A stretch of DNA of 64,000 bases from Angiostrongylus vasorum (lineage: Eukaryota > Nematoda > Chromadorea > Rhabditida > Metastrongylidae). Shown here piece by piece: positions 10,870-21,899 of the stretch. Where the stretch lies: contig JADANN010000018.1 in assembly GCA_018806985.1 (NCBI GenBank), forward strand, positions 2,921,001-2,985,000. Reading direction: 5' to 3'. Numbering within the stretch: the stretch's first letter is position 1; every line of letters begins with the position of its first letter. The notes beneath the pieces were generated by a model, which saw only the letters and a program-made list of their open reading frames with translations, ran no database searches and was not told where the DNA came from. The position numbers and the translations under genes are program-made.

Positions 10870-12125
10870 TGCGTCGTTTTCTTGTTCAGCAATCGCGAGG
10901 TTGTTAAACAGCATACATTTACTTCCATAGAAAAACACAGTACAATACAACAGTAGCTGACGTTTCGGCAGTGTCGCCTTCTTCAGAGCCTGGAGGGGTA
11001 TGCTGACATACAATTTACTAGGCCAAGCGCTTCAATGACACTTACAAAAAGACGAAGAGCTCTATGGTAATTACATGGTCAACAGCTTCTCGAAAAAACT
11101 CACCGCTTTTTTACGTGCCTTCCCATGAGGAAGATTAGAACAGCTGATTATGGTCGCATAAGGTTGATGGCTGCACCATCCCACATCAGAAATTGATGCG
11201 AACATACGGGGTCAGGGTCGCGTATGACCTCTGGGCATTCATCCCTGCTATTCATTGTAGGGTTTTTGGCATTTATCCAAAAAGCCTCAAGAAGTTTTCG
11301 CGCTGGTGTTCTAGTCTCCTGCGCAAGGATATTGACTTTTACTTCAAAATCGTCCCCGCTGTGCTTTTGTATCCTATGCGTGCCTAGTGGGGTACTTTGT
11401 CTTAGTTTTCGTTTGCCATCTAGGTGTTCTTTTATACGGATACACAAAGGCCTGCCCGTTTCGCCCAATATATTCATCTCCGCAATTATTACACGAGATC
11501 AGGTATATCGTACCTGAACTCATGCAATCACCGTCCCTGCCGTAAGGGCAGATTACGCAATTTGTTGTTTCGCATAGACGGTCATACAGGCGGTTACGAA
11601 CTAACTGACGACGTAGAGTAGCCGGTGGATTTCAACTATCGCTACCGACTCCTCTAGACCTGCCCTTCTTAAGCATCGTTTAATCGCTACGCTTACTTCA
11701 TCGCTAATAAAGGGCAGCATAAACGGGACTTTCTTTTGGCCAAGTGTTTCGCTTGGGCGCGTCGCTCTCCTTCTAAACTTATCTCGTGGGGTTACTATTT
11801 CGTAGCCATTGGAGATGGCTATTTGCCGAGCCAAGTCGCGCGATTCTTCCTTTAATTCCCCGGTTGTGCACACAGAGGTGGCTGTTCGAAACATGTTTCT
11901 CACAAGCGCCCTCTTTGTGTGTGAAGGGTGGGAAGAAAGGAAGTGAACGAGGATGTTCTTGTTACTTGGCTTTCGGTACCACTTTGTCAGGTAACCGCTA
12001 CTTGATAGGCTTATTTGGACGTTTAAAAACGGAAGCCAGTCTTTTCTCGGTTTCTCCCGGGTGAACTTAATGTACTCAGACTGCTCGTTCAATAATTCAA
12101 AGCATTTGTCCATCTCCTCCAGCTC
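10870..12125 (-). mobile_element. Penelope-like retroelement, 5'-truncated copy (left arm of inverted pair)
   Basis: Reading leftwards, frame 12113-11601 encodes the distal reverse-transcriptase part and connector, including the PLE-style stretch TKWYRKPSNKNILVHFLSSH. Frame 11477-11148 encodes the GIY-YIG part (ETGRPLCIRIKEH ... LLEAFWINAKNP). The catalytic palm region (FDVTALYTNV) is absent, so the copy is 5'-truncated. Compared with the right copy it lacks one base near 11628 and has an extra G near 11470, so it is dead. A hammerhead-like motif (10955-10990) lies on the 3' side. PLEs copy themselves by target-primed reverse transcription; this copy could only be mobilised by another one. 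Confidence 0.88.
10955..10990 (-). ncRNA. Hammerhead-ribozyme-like motif at PLE 3' side
   Basis: Minus strand: AGGCT, CTGAAGA (fits CUGANGA), stem II GGC-GACACT-GCC, GAAA, CGTC, AGCTAC. Helix I forms by GGCU with AGCU. All core bases of the hammerhead consensus are present. Helix III would be only ACGU without a loop. Confidence 0.6.
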
Positions 12126-13273
12126 ACCTCACAAACACCCAAATGTTCCTAGAACGTCTACGTAACGCGTCTCCCTAATAACGCGTACGTGATGGAGTCC
12201 TTCGACGTTACTGCGTTGTACACCAACGTATCAACGCACCAACATGTTTCGAACAGCCACCTCTGTGTGCACAACCGGGGAACTAAAGGAAGAATCGCGC
12301 GACTTGGCTCGGCAAATAGCCATCTCCAATGGCTACGAAATAGTAACCCCACGAGATAAGTTTAGAAGGAGGGCGACACGCCGAAGCGAAACACTTGGCC
12401 AAAAGAAAGCCCCGTTTATGTTGCCCTTTATTAGCGATGAAGCAAGCGTATGTACTAAACGATGCTTAAAAAGGGTAGGTCTACAGGAATCGGTAGCGAT
12501 AGTTGAAATGCCACCGGATACTCTACGTCGTCAGTTAGTTCGTAACCGCCTGTATGACCGTCTATGCGAAACAACAAATTGCGTAATCTGCCCCTTACGG
12601 CAGGGACGGTGATTGCATGAGTTCAGGTACGATATACCTGATCTCGTGTAATAATTGCGGAGATGAATATATTGGCGAAACGGGCAGGCCTTTTGTGTAT
12701 CCGTATAAAAGAACACCTAGATGGCAAACGAAAACTAAGACAAAGTACCCCCACTAGGCACGCATAGGATACAAAAGCACAGCGGGGACGATTTTGAAGT
12801 AAAAGTCAATATCCTTGCGCAGGAGACTAGAACACCAGCGCGAAAACTTCTTGAGGCTTTTTGGATAAATGCCAAAAAACCCCTACAATGAATAGCAGGG
12901 ATGAATGCCCAGAGGTCATACGCGACCTGACCCCGTATGTTCGCATCAATTTCTGATGTGGGATGGTGCAGTCATCAACCTTATGCGACCATAATCAGCT
13001 GTTCTAATCTTCCTCATGGGAAGGCACGTAAAAAAAGCGGTGAGTTTTTTCGAGAAGCTGTTGACCATGTAATTACCATAGAGTTTTTCGTCTTTTTGTA
13101 AGTGTCATTGAAGCGTTTGGCCTAGTAAATTGTATGTCAGTATACCCTTCCAGGCTCTGAAGAAGGCGATACTGCCGAAACGTCAGCTACTGTTGTATTG
13201 TATTGTGTTTTTCTATGGAAGTAAATGTATGCTGTTTAACAACCTCGCGATTGCTGAACAAGAAAACGACGCA
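12126..13273 (+). mobile_element. Penelope-like retroelement, deleted copy (right arm of inverted pair)
   Basis: It starts with the RT palm region: MESFDVTALYTNV is readable from 12191, matching the RT motif of PLEs. It then jumps at about 12242 to the distal part (FRTATSVCTTGELKEESRD), so the centre of the RT is deleted. An extra C near 12588 breaks the frame before the GIY-YIG entry YLISCNNCGDEYIGETGR. The hammerhead-like motif follows at 13153-13188. The deletion and frameshift are private to this copy, so the two arms decayed separately after they came together. Confidence 0.88.
13153..13188 (+). ncRNA. Hammerhead-ribozyme-like motif at PLE 3' side
   Basis: GGCT, CTGAAGA, stem II GGC-GATACT-GCC, GAAA, CGTC, AGCT. 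Identical in layout to the copy at 10955-10990 apart from one loop base. The predicted cleavage point is after GTC near 13184. Closest to the consensus in the window. Confidence 0.6.
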
Positions 13274-13372
13274 GTCTTAGAAACGTTTACGAACGATATG
13301 TGCGGCGCGACAGTGAGCAACCACGCCGTGATGACCACCACCCATGGATCATCGATTCGAGTCAATCCAGCT

Positions 13373-13840
13373 TTGAAGAAAACGAAGGCGCGGAAATTTT
13401 AACGAAATAAATGTTTTATACCAACCTCGTGTCAGCTAAATGATCCAAGAAGGTATTGGTTACTTATCCTGAGGTTAAATAAAAGTTGGTTTTTAGCGAT
13501 GGGTTACGAACTAGCTGGTTTTCTAGAGTGTTCGATGGTTTTTGATCATTGATAAATTGTTCAATTGCATTCCAGAAATCCGAAAGTGAACCGTAAGGAG
13601 GAGTACTTGTGAATATGCGTGATCTTGTGCCATAGTTCAGGGCTTACTTCTTTACCTGAGCCCGGCACATTCCTCGCTCTTGTAAGACTCTGTGCAGCTG
13701 GTCTCCACCAAATAACTGGAAGGCTTGTAAAGAACAGAACGGTCAGCACTTCTTTTCATTTATAAGCCAACACGAGGTTGATGAAAAACGTCATTACGCT
13801 AATGTTTCTCGGAGCTTTTGTCTTCTTCAGAGCCGGGTTA
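13373..13840. mobile_element. Debris of PLE 3' regions and decayed hammerhead-like ends
   Basis: 13373-13415 (+) keeps gctttgaagaaaacgaaggcg and the following aaataaatg. 13590-13700 matches the PLE 3' part seen at 8410-8500. 13795-13835 (-) keeps ctctgaagaaga and attagc but lost stem II. Confidence 0.45.
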
Positions 13841-14025
13841 ATCTCAGTCGATCAATGCGCAGTCAGTATCAGCAACCATCCTGTATAAAAGAGCACTGTC
13901 AAAAAATGTTACTTCATTCGAGCGGTGCTGCACTGGAATCGACTAGATGCGATCACGAAGACGCAAATCGGAAGAAGGAACGACTGTAGACAATAGACTC
14001 CATCAATGCAGCTCTGGAAAAGGCG

Positions 14026-14060
14026 AAGGCAGTCGATGCGCCGAAACATTAGCCGAATAA
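14026..14060 (+). ncRNA. Hammerhead-like motif with long stem II loop
   Basis: AGCT, CTGGAAA, then GGCG and CGCC separated by a 13-base loop, GAAA, CATT, AGCCG. Stem II pairs four bases perfectly and helix I pairs GCU with AGC. Core base G8 differs from consensus. Confidence 0.4.
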
Positions 14061-14064
14061 ATGC

Positions 14065-15005
14065 GGAAGTTAAAAGAATGCTGGTCATAGGAGTGCTTCT
14101 GTTTTTGTAATACATTCAGCGGCCGGAAACTAATGGTTGTGTTTCGTACGACCCACATGGTAGGATGATAATTTCAGCCCACATGGTCCACAACAGCAGT
14201 GGTGCCGGATAAAGCACATAGCTTTCAGGGGTTTTCCCGCCCAATGCGCTGGTGAACGCTCGTTGGTGCCGGCGCGTCACAGCAGTGTCGTCGGTCCGAA
14301 TCGTCTAGCCACGCCCCCTCCCACGCGTTGAATGTTGTGCTACGTCGAATGGCGCATGGATATTCTCTTTTGCTTTTCTTCCCTTTTTTGAAGTCGTTGC
14401 TACCGTTTTGTGTTTTGGAGTGATTTTGTGGCGAATTAGAATCATATTGTAACAAATACGCACTTCACGCAGTTTTTTTTAGTCGTAAATATAACAAGTT
14501 CTACTACTATTTATATCTGAACACCAATGAATTTGAAGATGCTCTAAGTCAGAATATTTAAGGGAAAGAAGAATATATATGATCTCTTGCGATATTGCTG
14601 TTATAAATGTTCGTCTACTCTTAATTCTATCTCCGGGTTTTCGAAACCATCCTCACAATGGATGTTCCTTCCTCATGCCTGTGGCGCTGTACACAGCGAC
14701 TTCTTACTTATGAATACTTCCTCCTCATAATGACAAACCTCCAAGAAAGATTTGTGTTTTATTTTCGGGGGTTTTTTTTTCCGATATATTACGTTTCTGT
14801 TACCTTCAGGATGTTCCTGCTGTTTGTTATGACCTTAATTTTGATTTGCTACCTTTATTATACTAACAACCTACTAGATTGCCATGGCTCTTACTCATGA
14901 AGATCTCGGATCACGAGGTGGATGGAGAGTTCTCAGCGGGGTTGTAGAGTGTCCATCGCAGGCCAAATGTCACCATATCAGAACATCAGAACATCCTGTT
15001 TTGCA
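14065..15005. other. Intergenic region, nothing firmly assigned
   Basis: A short hydrophobic frame at 14811-14900 (MFLLFVMTLILICYLYY...) follows a TTCAG-like acceptor and resembles a signal anchor, but it ends after 29 codons with no donor. I see no gene. Confidence 0.4.
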
Positions 15006-15013
15006 ATACAAAG

Positions 15014-15034
15014 CATATATATATATATATATAT

Positions 15035-15073
<39 letters not shown>
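15014..15073. repeat. (AT)n-(AG)n compound microsatellite
   Basis: About 40 bases of AT repeats pass directly into about 20 bases of AG repeats. It lies immediately before a SINE D copy. Confidence 0.95.
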
Positions 15074-15074
15074 T

Positions 15075-15480
15075 CAAATTCCTTCCCAACGGTTTACCGC
15101 CTTATCCTGGCTGGGAGGTGTTCCTGGGTGTCGGACTGCGATGTACAGCAGGGTGATTCGTCCACCGGGCAGGGTCTCCCAAACTGAGAAGTAGTCGGGC
15201 GTTTCCATCAGGAAGCCTAACTAGGAGAAAACCAATACAAAAATCCACCACCGTCCTGGTATCAAAGTCGCATGATGGCGAATCTCCCTCTGGTCCACAA
15301 GCGCTGCGACTGCCTGTCGTGGTGACGACCTTGGGCAGACCTTGGCCAGGCTGTCCTCGGGATTCCAGGGAACCACAATGGCTTAAACATCAAATCTCCG
15401 AAAAATGGTGATTTTGCTGGGGCCCACACAACTAGTGAAGACGGGCCGTTCAAGGATGAAGTACCAAGTAAAGTCAAATC
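15075..15480 (+). mobile_element. SINE family D (RTE-tailed)
   Basis: Plus-strand copy running from ccttcccaacggtttaccgc to GTGAAGACGGGCCGTTCAAG and ccaagtaaag. The end matches the RTE 3' end at 31390-31430 (GTGAAGATGGACCGTCCAAG). Confidence 0.75.
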
Positions 15481-15599
15481 CAAAGTCATGGGGGATGGTA
15501 GCGCAATGGTTAGTGGTGTCATCAATCAGGGGTGTTAGTTTGACCCGTTCTCCAGCGTTGTCCTCCAGCCCATGTGGGAACACTTTATCCCGGCTTTCT

Positions 15600-15800
15600 C
15601 CAAGTTTGCACGGGAAAGTAACTCCATCAGCACTCTACGATATTTATAGAGAAGACGAAATCTTCAAGCACCAGCAGAAACAACACGAAATGTCCGAAGA
15701 TCATTGTAGATCATGAATACGGGGAAAATGAATGGAATGCAAGAAGTGCTTGGATCCACACAGTAGATGTGATGAGGGGTATGTAAAAAATCCAAAGTCG
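15600..15800 (+). mobile_element. SINE family C, 5'-truncated
   Basis: Keeps the family end: gaatggaatgcaagaagtgc followed by ccacacagtagatgtgatg, as at 57340-57535 and 58905-59255. Confidence 0.5.
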
Positions 15801-16555
15801 GGCACGATTTTTCTCCGGTGAGGAGTTGTGTAGCATTGGTCTCACAAGGTCGTAGAAAGTCTACAGCACCAATCGCCAGCTTTTATTAATGCGTTTTGGT
15901 AATGACAAGTCATTTCATACGTTACTTATTGGGTTCAGGACACCTAACATGATGACAGAGGAACTGATTAATTTCATTCTATAGGAAATCTAAGATCAGT
16001 ACCTATCCCAGAGCTTCTTGCTATTTGTTTTTCAAGCTCCCTATCCATATTACCCTCAACGAGGCTGTCAGAAGAAAACTGATCTAGCCCTGCAGGATTT
16101 GAGAAAAGTGCATTGCAATAGACAATAGCCGAATGGTTATTGAACTCATTCGTTTCTTGGAAACAAAATATTCCACGATCTCATTTCATCCATTCAGTTT
16201 TTGTTAAGTCAGCCATTAGTTAGGTGGAAGAATTGCTAGCCGATTTCCACAACGCTTCTGGAAAGATTTAATCCCAAAAAAGTGGATGTTCATGAAAAAC
16301 AGATTTGTTTCGGATGCCCCATCCGCGACTAACGAAATGAATATCACCACATGTTCGAACTATGTGTGTCGATAAAAAGCGTGATAAGCGATTTACATGA
16401 AGGGAACAGCAGGAAAAAACGAGCGATTTGAGGAGTACACAGCAGCAGATATGAAATTCTAAGGCACTAAGGAGAACGCCATGCCCTGGGCAGTTTTTTC
16501 TGCTTTAAAATAGGTTTCGAAAATTTGTGCAGTGCATGTGAAGGATTGGGGTTAG
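15800..16555. other. Intergenic region, nothing assigned
   Basis: No recurring repeat, no exon with clean borders and no long frame are visible. Confidence 0.35.
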
Positions 16556-16560
16556 GGTTA

Positions 16561-16792
16561 TCAAGACTTCTCGTAGAGGGGGTAATGTTGGGAATATTCC
16601 GTAACACGGGAGAGAAGGAATGCGGAACCGTTGGGGTCGATAGTCGATACTGCCTCATGCCCTATGGTTTTGAAAATCAGCTGGTGTGATGCGTCATAAC
16701 GACAGGTGTCGGATACTAACTCTTTGACGTCAGCGTTCCACGTAGTGTTAGACGTAGACGAGGAAGACGGAACCTGTGGCAAAGTTTCGTCA
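16561..16792 (-). CDS. Candidate terminal exon of an unrecognised gene
   Basis: On the minus strand an acceptor-like ggtttcag is followed by a 76-codon open frame that ends in TGA. The composition is protein-like: Ser/Thr-rich at first (QVPSSSSTSNTTW), then mixed (YDASHQLIFKTIGHEAVST) to the end (YPLYEKS). The opposite strand has stops here. No ATG fits and upstream exons were not found; the next feature on that side is the plus-strand ChaC gene, so an upstream exon would lie antisense to it. I do not recognise the protein. It could also be a gene relic. Confidence 0.35.
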
Positions 16793-17102
16793 CTGAAACC
16801 ATTAACAAGCCATGATGAGTCTCTCACGTGAGCAATTAGAATTTATTGTGCAAAGTTGCTGAACTAGAATTAGGTGTGGAAGCTTTGGTTGTGCACTTTT
16901 CCAAAGGCCACACTGGACTTATGCATAAGTCGAGGAAATTCTAGGTATTAATCTGTCCTGTGTTTTTACCAGGAAATAGTTTCACTCATGAGTTCGGGTT
17001 CGGTTCCTAGATAACTCAGCAATAATTTTGATTTCTACATAAATTCAACCATTTTTTTGAGGTACATTACCACTTTTCAAAATTAAGCGAATGTGTTTTC
17101 TT

Positions 17103-17109
17103 TTTTCAG
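17103..17109 (+). promoter_or_regulatory. Acceptor just before the ChaC start codon (probable spliced-leader site)
   Basis: TTTTTTCAG ends six bases before ATG 17115. In nematodes such an acceptor directly before the first codon usually receives a trans-spliced leader. Confidence 0.55.
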
Positions 17110-17114
17110 TAGCA

Positions 17115-18888
17115 ATGACTGAACAAGCTTCCGGTTCTCAAAGGTCCATATTCTTTTTTGGCTATGGCTCTCTATTGTGGAATCCGGGATTTTCCTTTGC
17201 CCACAAGGCGAAGGGCTACGCTCATGGTTTTGCTCGTAGAATGTTTCAAGGGAACACATATCATCGTGGAGACCGTCAAAAAGGTGCCCAAGTCTTTTCA
17301 GTTGGAACAAGGTGCTTTCCCGTATGCCTACACTTTTTTCCTAGTGCTGTCGTATTTTTAAGGAGGAAAAGATGTTTGTGAATTTTAATTATTGGTTCAA
17401 ATATCTTGAGTACTTTTTTGAAAACATCCTGCATACTTATAATTACTGAATTGTTTACAGAATCATGTCTGTGATTAAAAAAAGGCTGAGGATTGTAAGA
17501 GTTGTTAGTAATAACGACAATCCCTCTATTGTAGTGAAGAAAAAGTCATCAGCTCTAGGACACCCTTTATGCTTGCAAATAATTTTCTTAATTTTTTGTT
17601 ATCTGGAAGGGGTCCAATTTGAACCGGTTGACTTGAAAACCTTAGCATATTAATAAATGCTATTCTCCAGTGTCTGTCCCAATGGTTTACCGCCTCCTCG
17701 TGGCTGGAAGGTGATCCTAGGTGTCGGGCTGCGTTGTACAGTTGGGAAGATTCATCCCTCCAGCAGGGTCTCCTACGCTGAGAAGTAGTCCGGCGTTTCC
17801 ATCAAGAAGCCCAGCTAAGAGTAAACTAGTACCAGGATGCATCATCGTCCTGGTATCAAACTAGTCGCATGGTGGTAAATCTCCCGTTGATCCACTAGGG
17901 CGGTGAATGCCTGTGGTGGTGACGACCTAGGGCAGACTTTGGTTAAGCTGACCTCGCGAATCCAGGGAATGGCTAAACCAGCAGAACTCCGGGAAACGCA
18001 GATTATGCTGAGGTCCGCAGAAGCGGTAAGGGCGGGCCGTCCAAGTATCTAAGTAACGAAGTTCTCCAGTGTTTGTTAGGCTTAAGAATGCAACAACGCT
18101 TTTACTTTTACTTTACTTATCTTTACTTTATCGAGCTGGCCAAATGAATGAAGCTTGTGAAGAAATTATGGAACCCATGGTAGACGACGATCCTTCCAAT
18201 CTATTTGGAGAATAACATGGTGTTTTTGCGGTACAATCATAGCAGTGTCTTAACTGTTCTTTCTCGCTACATTGTGAACTTTCATATTTTCAAATCTATT
18301 TTAATGACGACATCGTAATGTGCAGTAATGACCGTAGTTTTAGCCAGGACGGGTTGCGACACTCGTTCAAGATGAGGATTCATTCGTTACAGGAATAGTG
18401 TACGAGGTAGTAGGGGAGGATAATATTCATCAGGCATTCATCCATCTCCGGGAAAGAGAAGTGAGTATAATTCTTATTTCATAGATCCGTTATGTGATAG
18501 AATATAGTAGGAAAAGTGAATATTTTAGATCAAAAGTGGCTACGACTTTGTAGAGATTATGGTGGAACTGGCAGAATCTGGAAATCTAGTTCGTGTCTGG
18601 ACCTGCATAGCACATCTGGATAACGAGTTTTATCTCGGAGAAGCGGACATCGAGCAGATAGCCGGAGAGATTTGGCAAGCTAAGGGGTGCGCGGGACCGA
18701 ATTTCGAGTGTGTTAATCAGAAAAAGAAGCTTGTCCAATGTCGTGGATATTGCTAGACAGACTCTGATTTTAGGTACGTTCTGAAATTGGCAGAGGAAGT
18801 GCGATTGTTGTTTCCCGATGACGACGATGAACATCTTTTTGAATTGGAAAGTCGGGTGCGCAATCTAATGTCCGTTAAGCTTGCATGA
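17115..18888 (+). CDS. chac: ChaC-type gamma-glutamylcyclotransferase
   Basis: Four exons, 17115-17291, 18344-18460, 18529-18707 and 18774-18888, join in phase to about 195 residues, the usual ChaC2-like size. ChaC enzymes cleave glutathione in the cytosol to 5-oxoproline and Cys-Gly. Family marks are the YGSL substrate loop at residues 17-20 (FFFGYGSLLWNPGF), the RRMFQGNTYHRGD block, then PGRVATLVQDED. The likely catalytic Glu is residue 98, the last of exon 2, in RE-IKSGYDF. The C-terminus YVLKLAEEVR...HLFELESRV also fits. Donor 1 (CAA|GTCTTT) is atypical and leaves three extra residues before PGRV, so that border is the least sure. Intron 1 carries a SINE D copy. The start follows a trans-splice-like acceptor. 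Confidence 0.92.
17680..18065 (+). mobile_element. SINE family D inside ChaC intron 1
   Basis: From caatggtttaccgcctcctc to GGGCGGGCCGTCCAAGTATC and taagtaacgaag, a full-length copy in the same orientation as the host gene. The tail is the best match to the RTE end. Confidence 0.75.
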
Positions 18889-18969
18889 TCATGGCAACGA
18901 TCTTTCGCGCTCTACTCTGTCGTGATCTTATCATAATGAGAAATTTCTGCTGATTCTTTTGTAAACCGA

Positions 18970-19045
18970 ATTATTATTATTATAATTATTATTTATTATT
19001 ATTTATTATTTTTTATTTTTTATTATTATTTCATTTTTTATAAAC
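18970..19045. repeat. (ATT)n-like low-complexity tract
   Basis: Irregular ATT, ATTT and ATTATT units downstream of the ChaC stop. Confidence 0.85.
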
Positions 19046-20860
19046 CGAATTTTCTTTGCGTGGATTATTGTTGCGGGTTAATCAGTCCTTACTTGCTTGT
19101 GTTTTCACTTTATTTTACGTTATGACGTCTCTTCAAGCATCAATAATCTATGTTTCTGTGGTCTTCTGTACTAATGTGATACAGATACTTCTTTTCACTT
19201 TAGAGTATTTAATAGGTGTGTTTTCTAAAGCTGTGGGATCTAAAGGGCTTTTCTTCAACAATCCTGAATTGGTCGTCTTCCAATAAAATGAATAACTCAT
19301 TTCATGTTTGTTTGTTCCCAAAACGTAGATTCAGTGAGACGGGCTGATTGTTTCTGTAGGGCTGAAGTGACATCTTCTGTACGGAAGTATTCGTGAATGC
19401 ATGCGTTACTCTTTTATGTGTTCTGAGTACATCACACACATTAGATTGGCTGGCAGCTTGCAGTGACGTGACAGGGAAATATATGTGTGGGAGGCGGTGT
19501 TTAATCGACTGAAATAAATGAGGATCTACGCCTTCTCGGGAAAGCTTGACAAGTCGCTCTTAAGTGCACTCAGCCTCCACCACAGCAATCTTCCGAATCA
19601 TAGACAGGTAGTTTTGTCAGAAGCACTAAACACAACATTGTCTCATAGAAGAAGTATAATGATGTCGTGCACCAGCACTGGATAAGGGTTTTGTCAGTGT
19701 TCGCTGGAGTTGTCCGATAATTGATTGGGTTACTAACGATGCAGTCGGAAGGTAATGTGAGTTCATACTCATTTTGTTAGGTTGCTTTATATTGCGTTAC
19801 GACAGCAAAGATAAAAAAAATGAGTTCCCATTTGGTGTTAAGTCGGTGTTCCTAGACATTGCGGATGTTCCATTCAAACCGGGGCTCACATACATCAATA
19901 AGAATTAAAACAATTAAAACGCAGAGATCCATTCTCAGCCGCTTAAATGTTGATCCATTTCTATTAACTAGCGCAGCAATAAGAAGCAAGGCGTGCGAAT
20001 AAGGACGACGTGGTAGTTCAGTAGTCGATCTTGCTGGGATCAAAACTATTCAACTAAAGGTCTCGGGATGGATGAAACCACAAAGAATTCTCTATTTTTT
20101 TCTATCAAATAGAGAATACTATATCTATCTAACAAATACTGTCTGTACTTCTGCGTATTTAATAAGGGAGCTCTTTCTGGCGACGCGAGAGGGGACGTGA
20201 TCTGGCGGTACCGTAACTACAATTCCTGGTTGCCCAACGGCATAACCAGGATAGTAATTTAACAAGGTTAACCTAATTTTTCATTCACGTAAGTAATTTT
20301 TGAACGACACACCTTCCTAAATCCCAACAGCAGTTCATGATTCCTGTACATAAGCCTCATTGTACTTAAGAATACATAAAATATGGCTACCGTAGTACAG
20401 TATATATACCAGTTCATAGTCTGCAGTTAATTGTTAAACACTCTCTCTGTAAACATACGCAATATTTGTAAGATAACACTTCTTAACTCATCAATCTGTC
20501 GTTCATGCTTTCATGTCATGTTAGTGTTAGGCGACCCATTACTTGACTGCAGCATTGACCATTGAATTAGCCTTTGTCACTTTATACAATGCTTTAGCCT
20601 CCTGTATAAGTTTTTGTAATATTATTAGTGCAAATTTGTATCCTTTCCTTCCTCCATAAAATGTGTTGCTGTGTATCTTGTTGCACCACATCGAGTTAGT
20701 TGAATAGTAATTGTATTAGATACCCTTTCGTTACTCGAACCTTCATCCCTGCTCAGCAAACTAGTCTTCTCTTTCATTACCATCTATTCGTTTATTTAAA
20801 TAGCAATTATATCATATCATTTGTTCTCTCGTGACATTACTTCGTGTGGTCAGTGAACAA
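19046..20860. other. Long intergenic stretch without assigned features
   Basis: No repeat shared with the rest of the window and no exon chain. A TATA-like atatatacc near 20400 precedes a T-rich region, but there is nothing to say it is a promoter. A hidden LTR or small gene is possible. Confidence 0.35.
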
Positions 20861-20904
20861 GTATCATTTTGCAACCGTAATTGTTCGTAGCCCATACAGC
20901 TGCT

Positions 20905-21112
20905 GTATATTAATCCCAGAAGACAGGCGAAACGAAGGACCCGCATGGTGTGGTGGTGAGCGCGCTACTCCCCGGAAAGGACAATAGCGCGTTCGTTCCC
21001 CACCATAAGCACCTGCGGTCCAGAGTTTTGCAAATATCTCAGCATCATTAAAGTTATATTTCGCAACGCATACCCTGCCGCTAAAAAGAGTAGGCAAGAA
21101 ATAATAAGTCAA
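20905..21112 (+). mobile_element. SINE family B, first of a tandem pair (5'-truncated)
   Basis: Begins near agaagacaggcgaaacgaag and carries gtgtggtggtgagcgcgcta, the B-box-like gcgcgttcgttccccacc and the tail gcataccctgccgctaaaaa. The next copy follows with no gap. Confidence 0.75.
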
Positions 21113-21425
21113 AATTGTGATTATAACGCAGCCTCAGCTTAACTGGGTTCGTTGCCGATTTGGGCCCCCCAGATCAATCCCGCTGACGGGTGATTGCTGA
21201 TGGCAGAAGATCAATAGAACTAGCTGAGAGACAGGCGAAACGAAGGACCCGAATGGTGTGGTGGTGATCGCGCTACTCCCCCGGAAAGGACAATAGCGCG
21301 TTCGTTCCCCACCGTAGACACCTGCGGTCCGGAGTTTTGCAAATATCTCAGCATCATTAAAGTTATATTTCGCAACGCATACCCTGCCGCTAAAAAGAGT
21401 AGGCAGGAAATAATAAGTCAAAAGT
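21113..21425 (+). mobile_element. SINE family B, second of a tandem pair (longer)
   Basis: Same unit preceded by the long-form head (cagcctcagcttaactggg). It is nearly identical to the first copy from the tRNA-like core to the tail, which points to a recent tandem duplication or nested insertion. Confidence 0.75.
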
Positions 21426-21756
21426 CGTAATAGACTTATACTGCAAATACACACAAGTTAAATCGAATAGAAAATGATTTCATGTGGGTATTCATGTTCT
21501 TGCTGCTTGGTGATATCATGGCGTCATGCTTCTGGTGTATACGAGAGTTCGCTTGCCTGAAAAGGCTACGGCCATAAATGAATGTCGTGCTTTTCTTGGC
21601 AAGTTTAAGTTGTTTCAAACAAACCGTTTAAGTATTAAGACCATCGCACACGTATACTTTGAAAAACTGACTTGCATTTGATTGCGGTATAAAGGTTAGT
21701 CAACACTTTCGTGGTATTCGTAAGCTTATACGAGCTCTTTTATAAAAAAATTTACT

Positions 21757-21797
21757 GTAGCTAACGTTTCGGGGCATTCGCTTTCTTCGAACCTGGC
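21757..21797 (-). ncRNA. Decayed hammerhead-like motif
   Basis: Minus strand keeps GAAGAAAGCGAATGC, CCGAAACGTT and AGCTAC, but the CTGA start of the core is lost. Confidence 0.3.
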
Positions 21798-21899
21798 CGG
21801 AATAATTCAGGCAAATGGCAAAAATGCGGAGAACCTCGTTGGAAGAATGAATGTGTGCGGACAATCAAGGCTTTTCTATCTTTTCTCATTAAGATCTCG

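Larger units (their letters stand above)
10870..13273. repeat. Large inverted repeat made by two head-to-head PLE copies
   Basis: The arms are about 10870-11898 and 12242-13273, each roughly 1.03 kb and nearly identical by eye. Both end at the same point (cgacgca) after the hammerhead-like motif. The spacer holds sequence unique to each copy. Such a palindrome would fold in RNA into a very long hairpin. Confidence 0.85.

Noticed and set aside
14811..14900. Hydrophobic start MFLLFVMTLILICYLYY after a TTCAG
   Set aside because: It ends after 29 codons with no donor before the stop; not enough for a membrane-protein exon.
20180..20780. Possible solo LTR in the 20-kb intergenic stretch
   Set aside because: A TATA-like box and T/C-rich sequence are present, but I could not find matching ends, a target duplication or a second copy.
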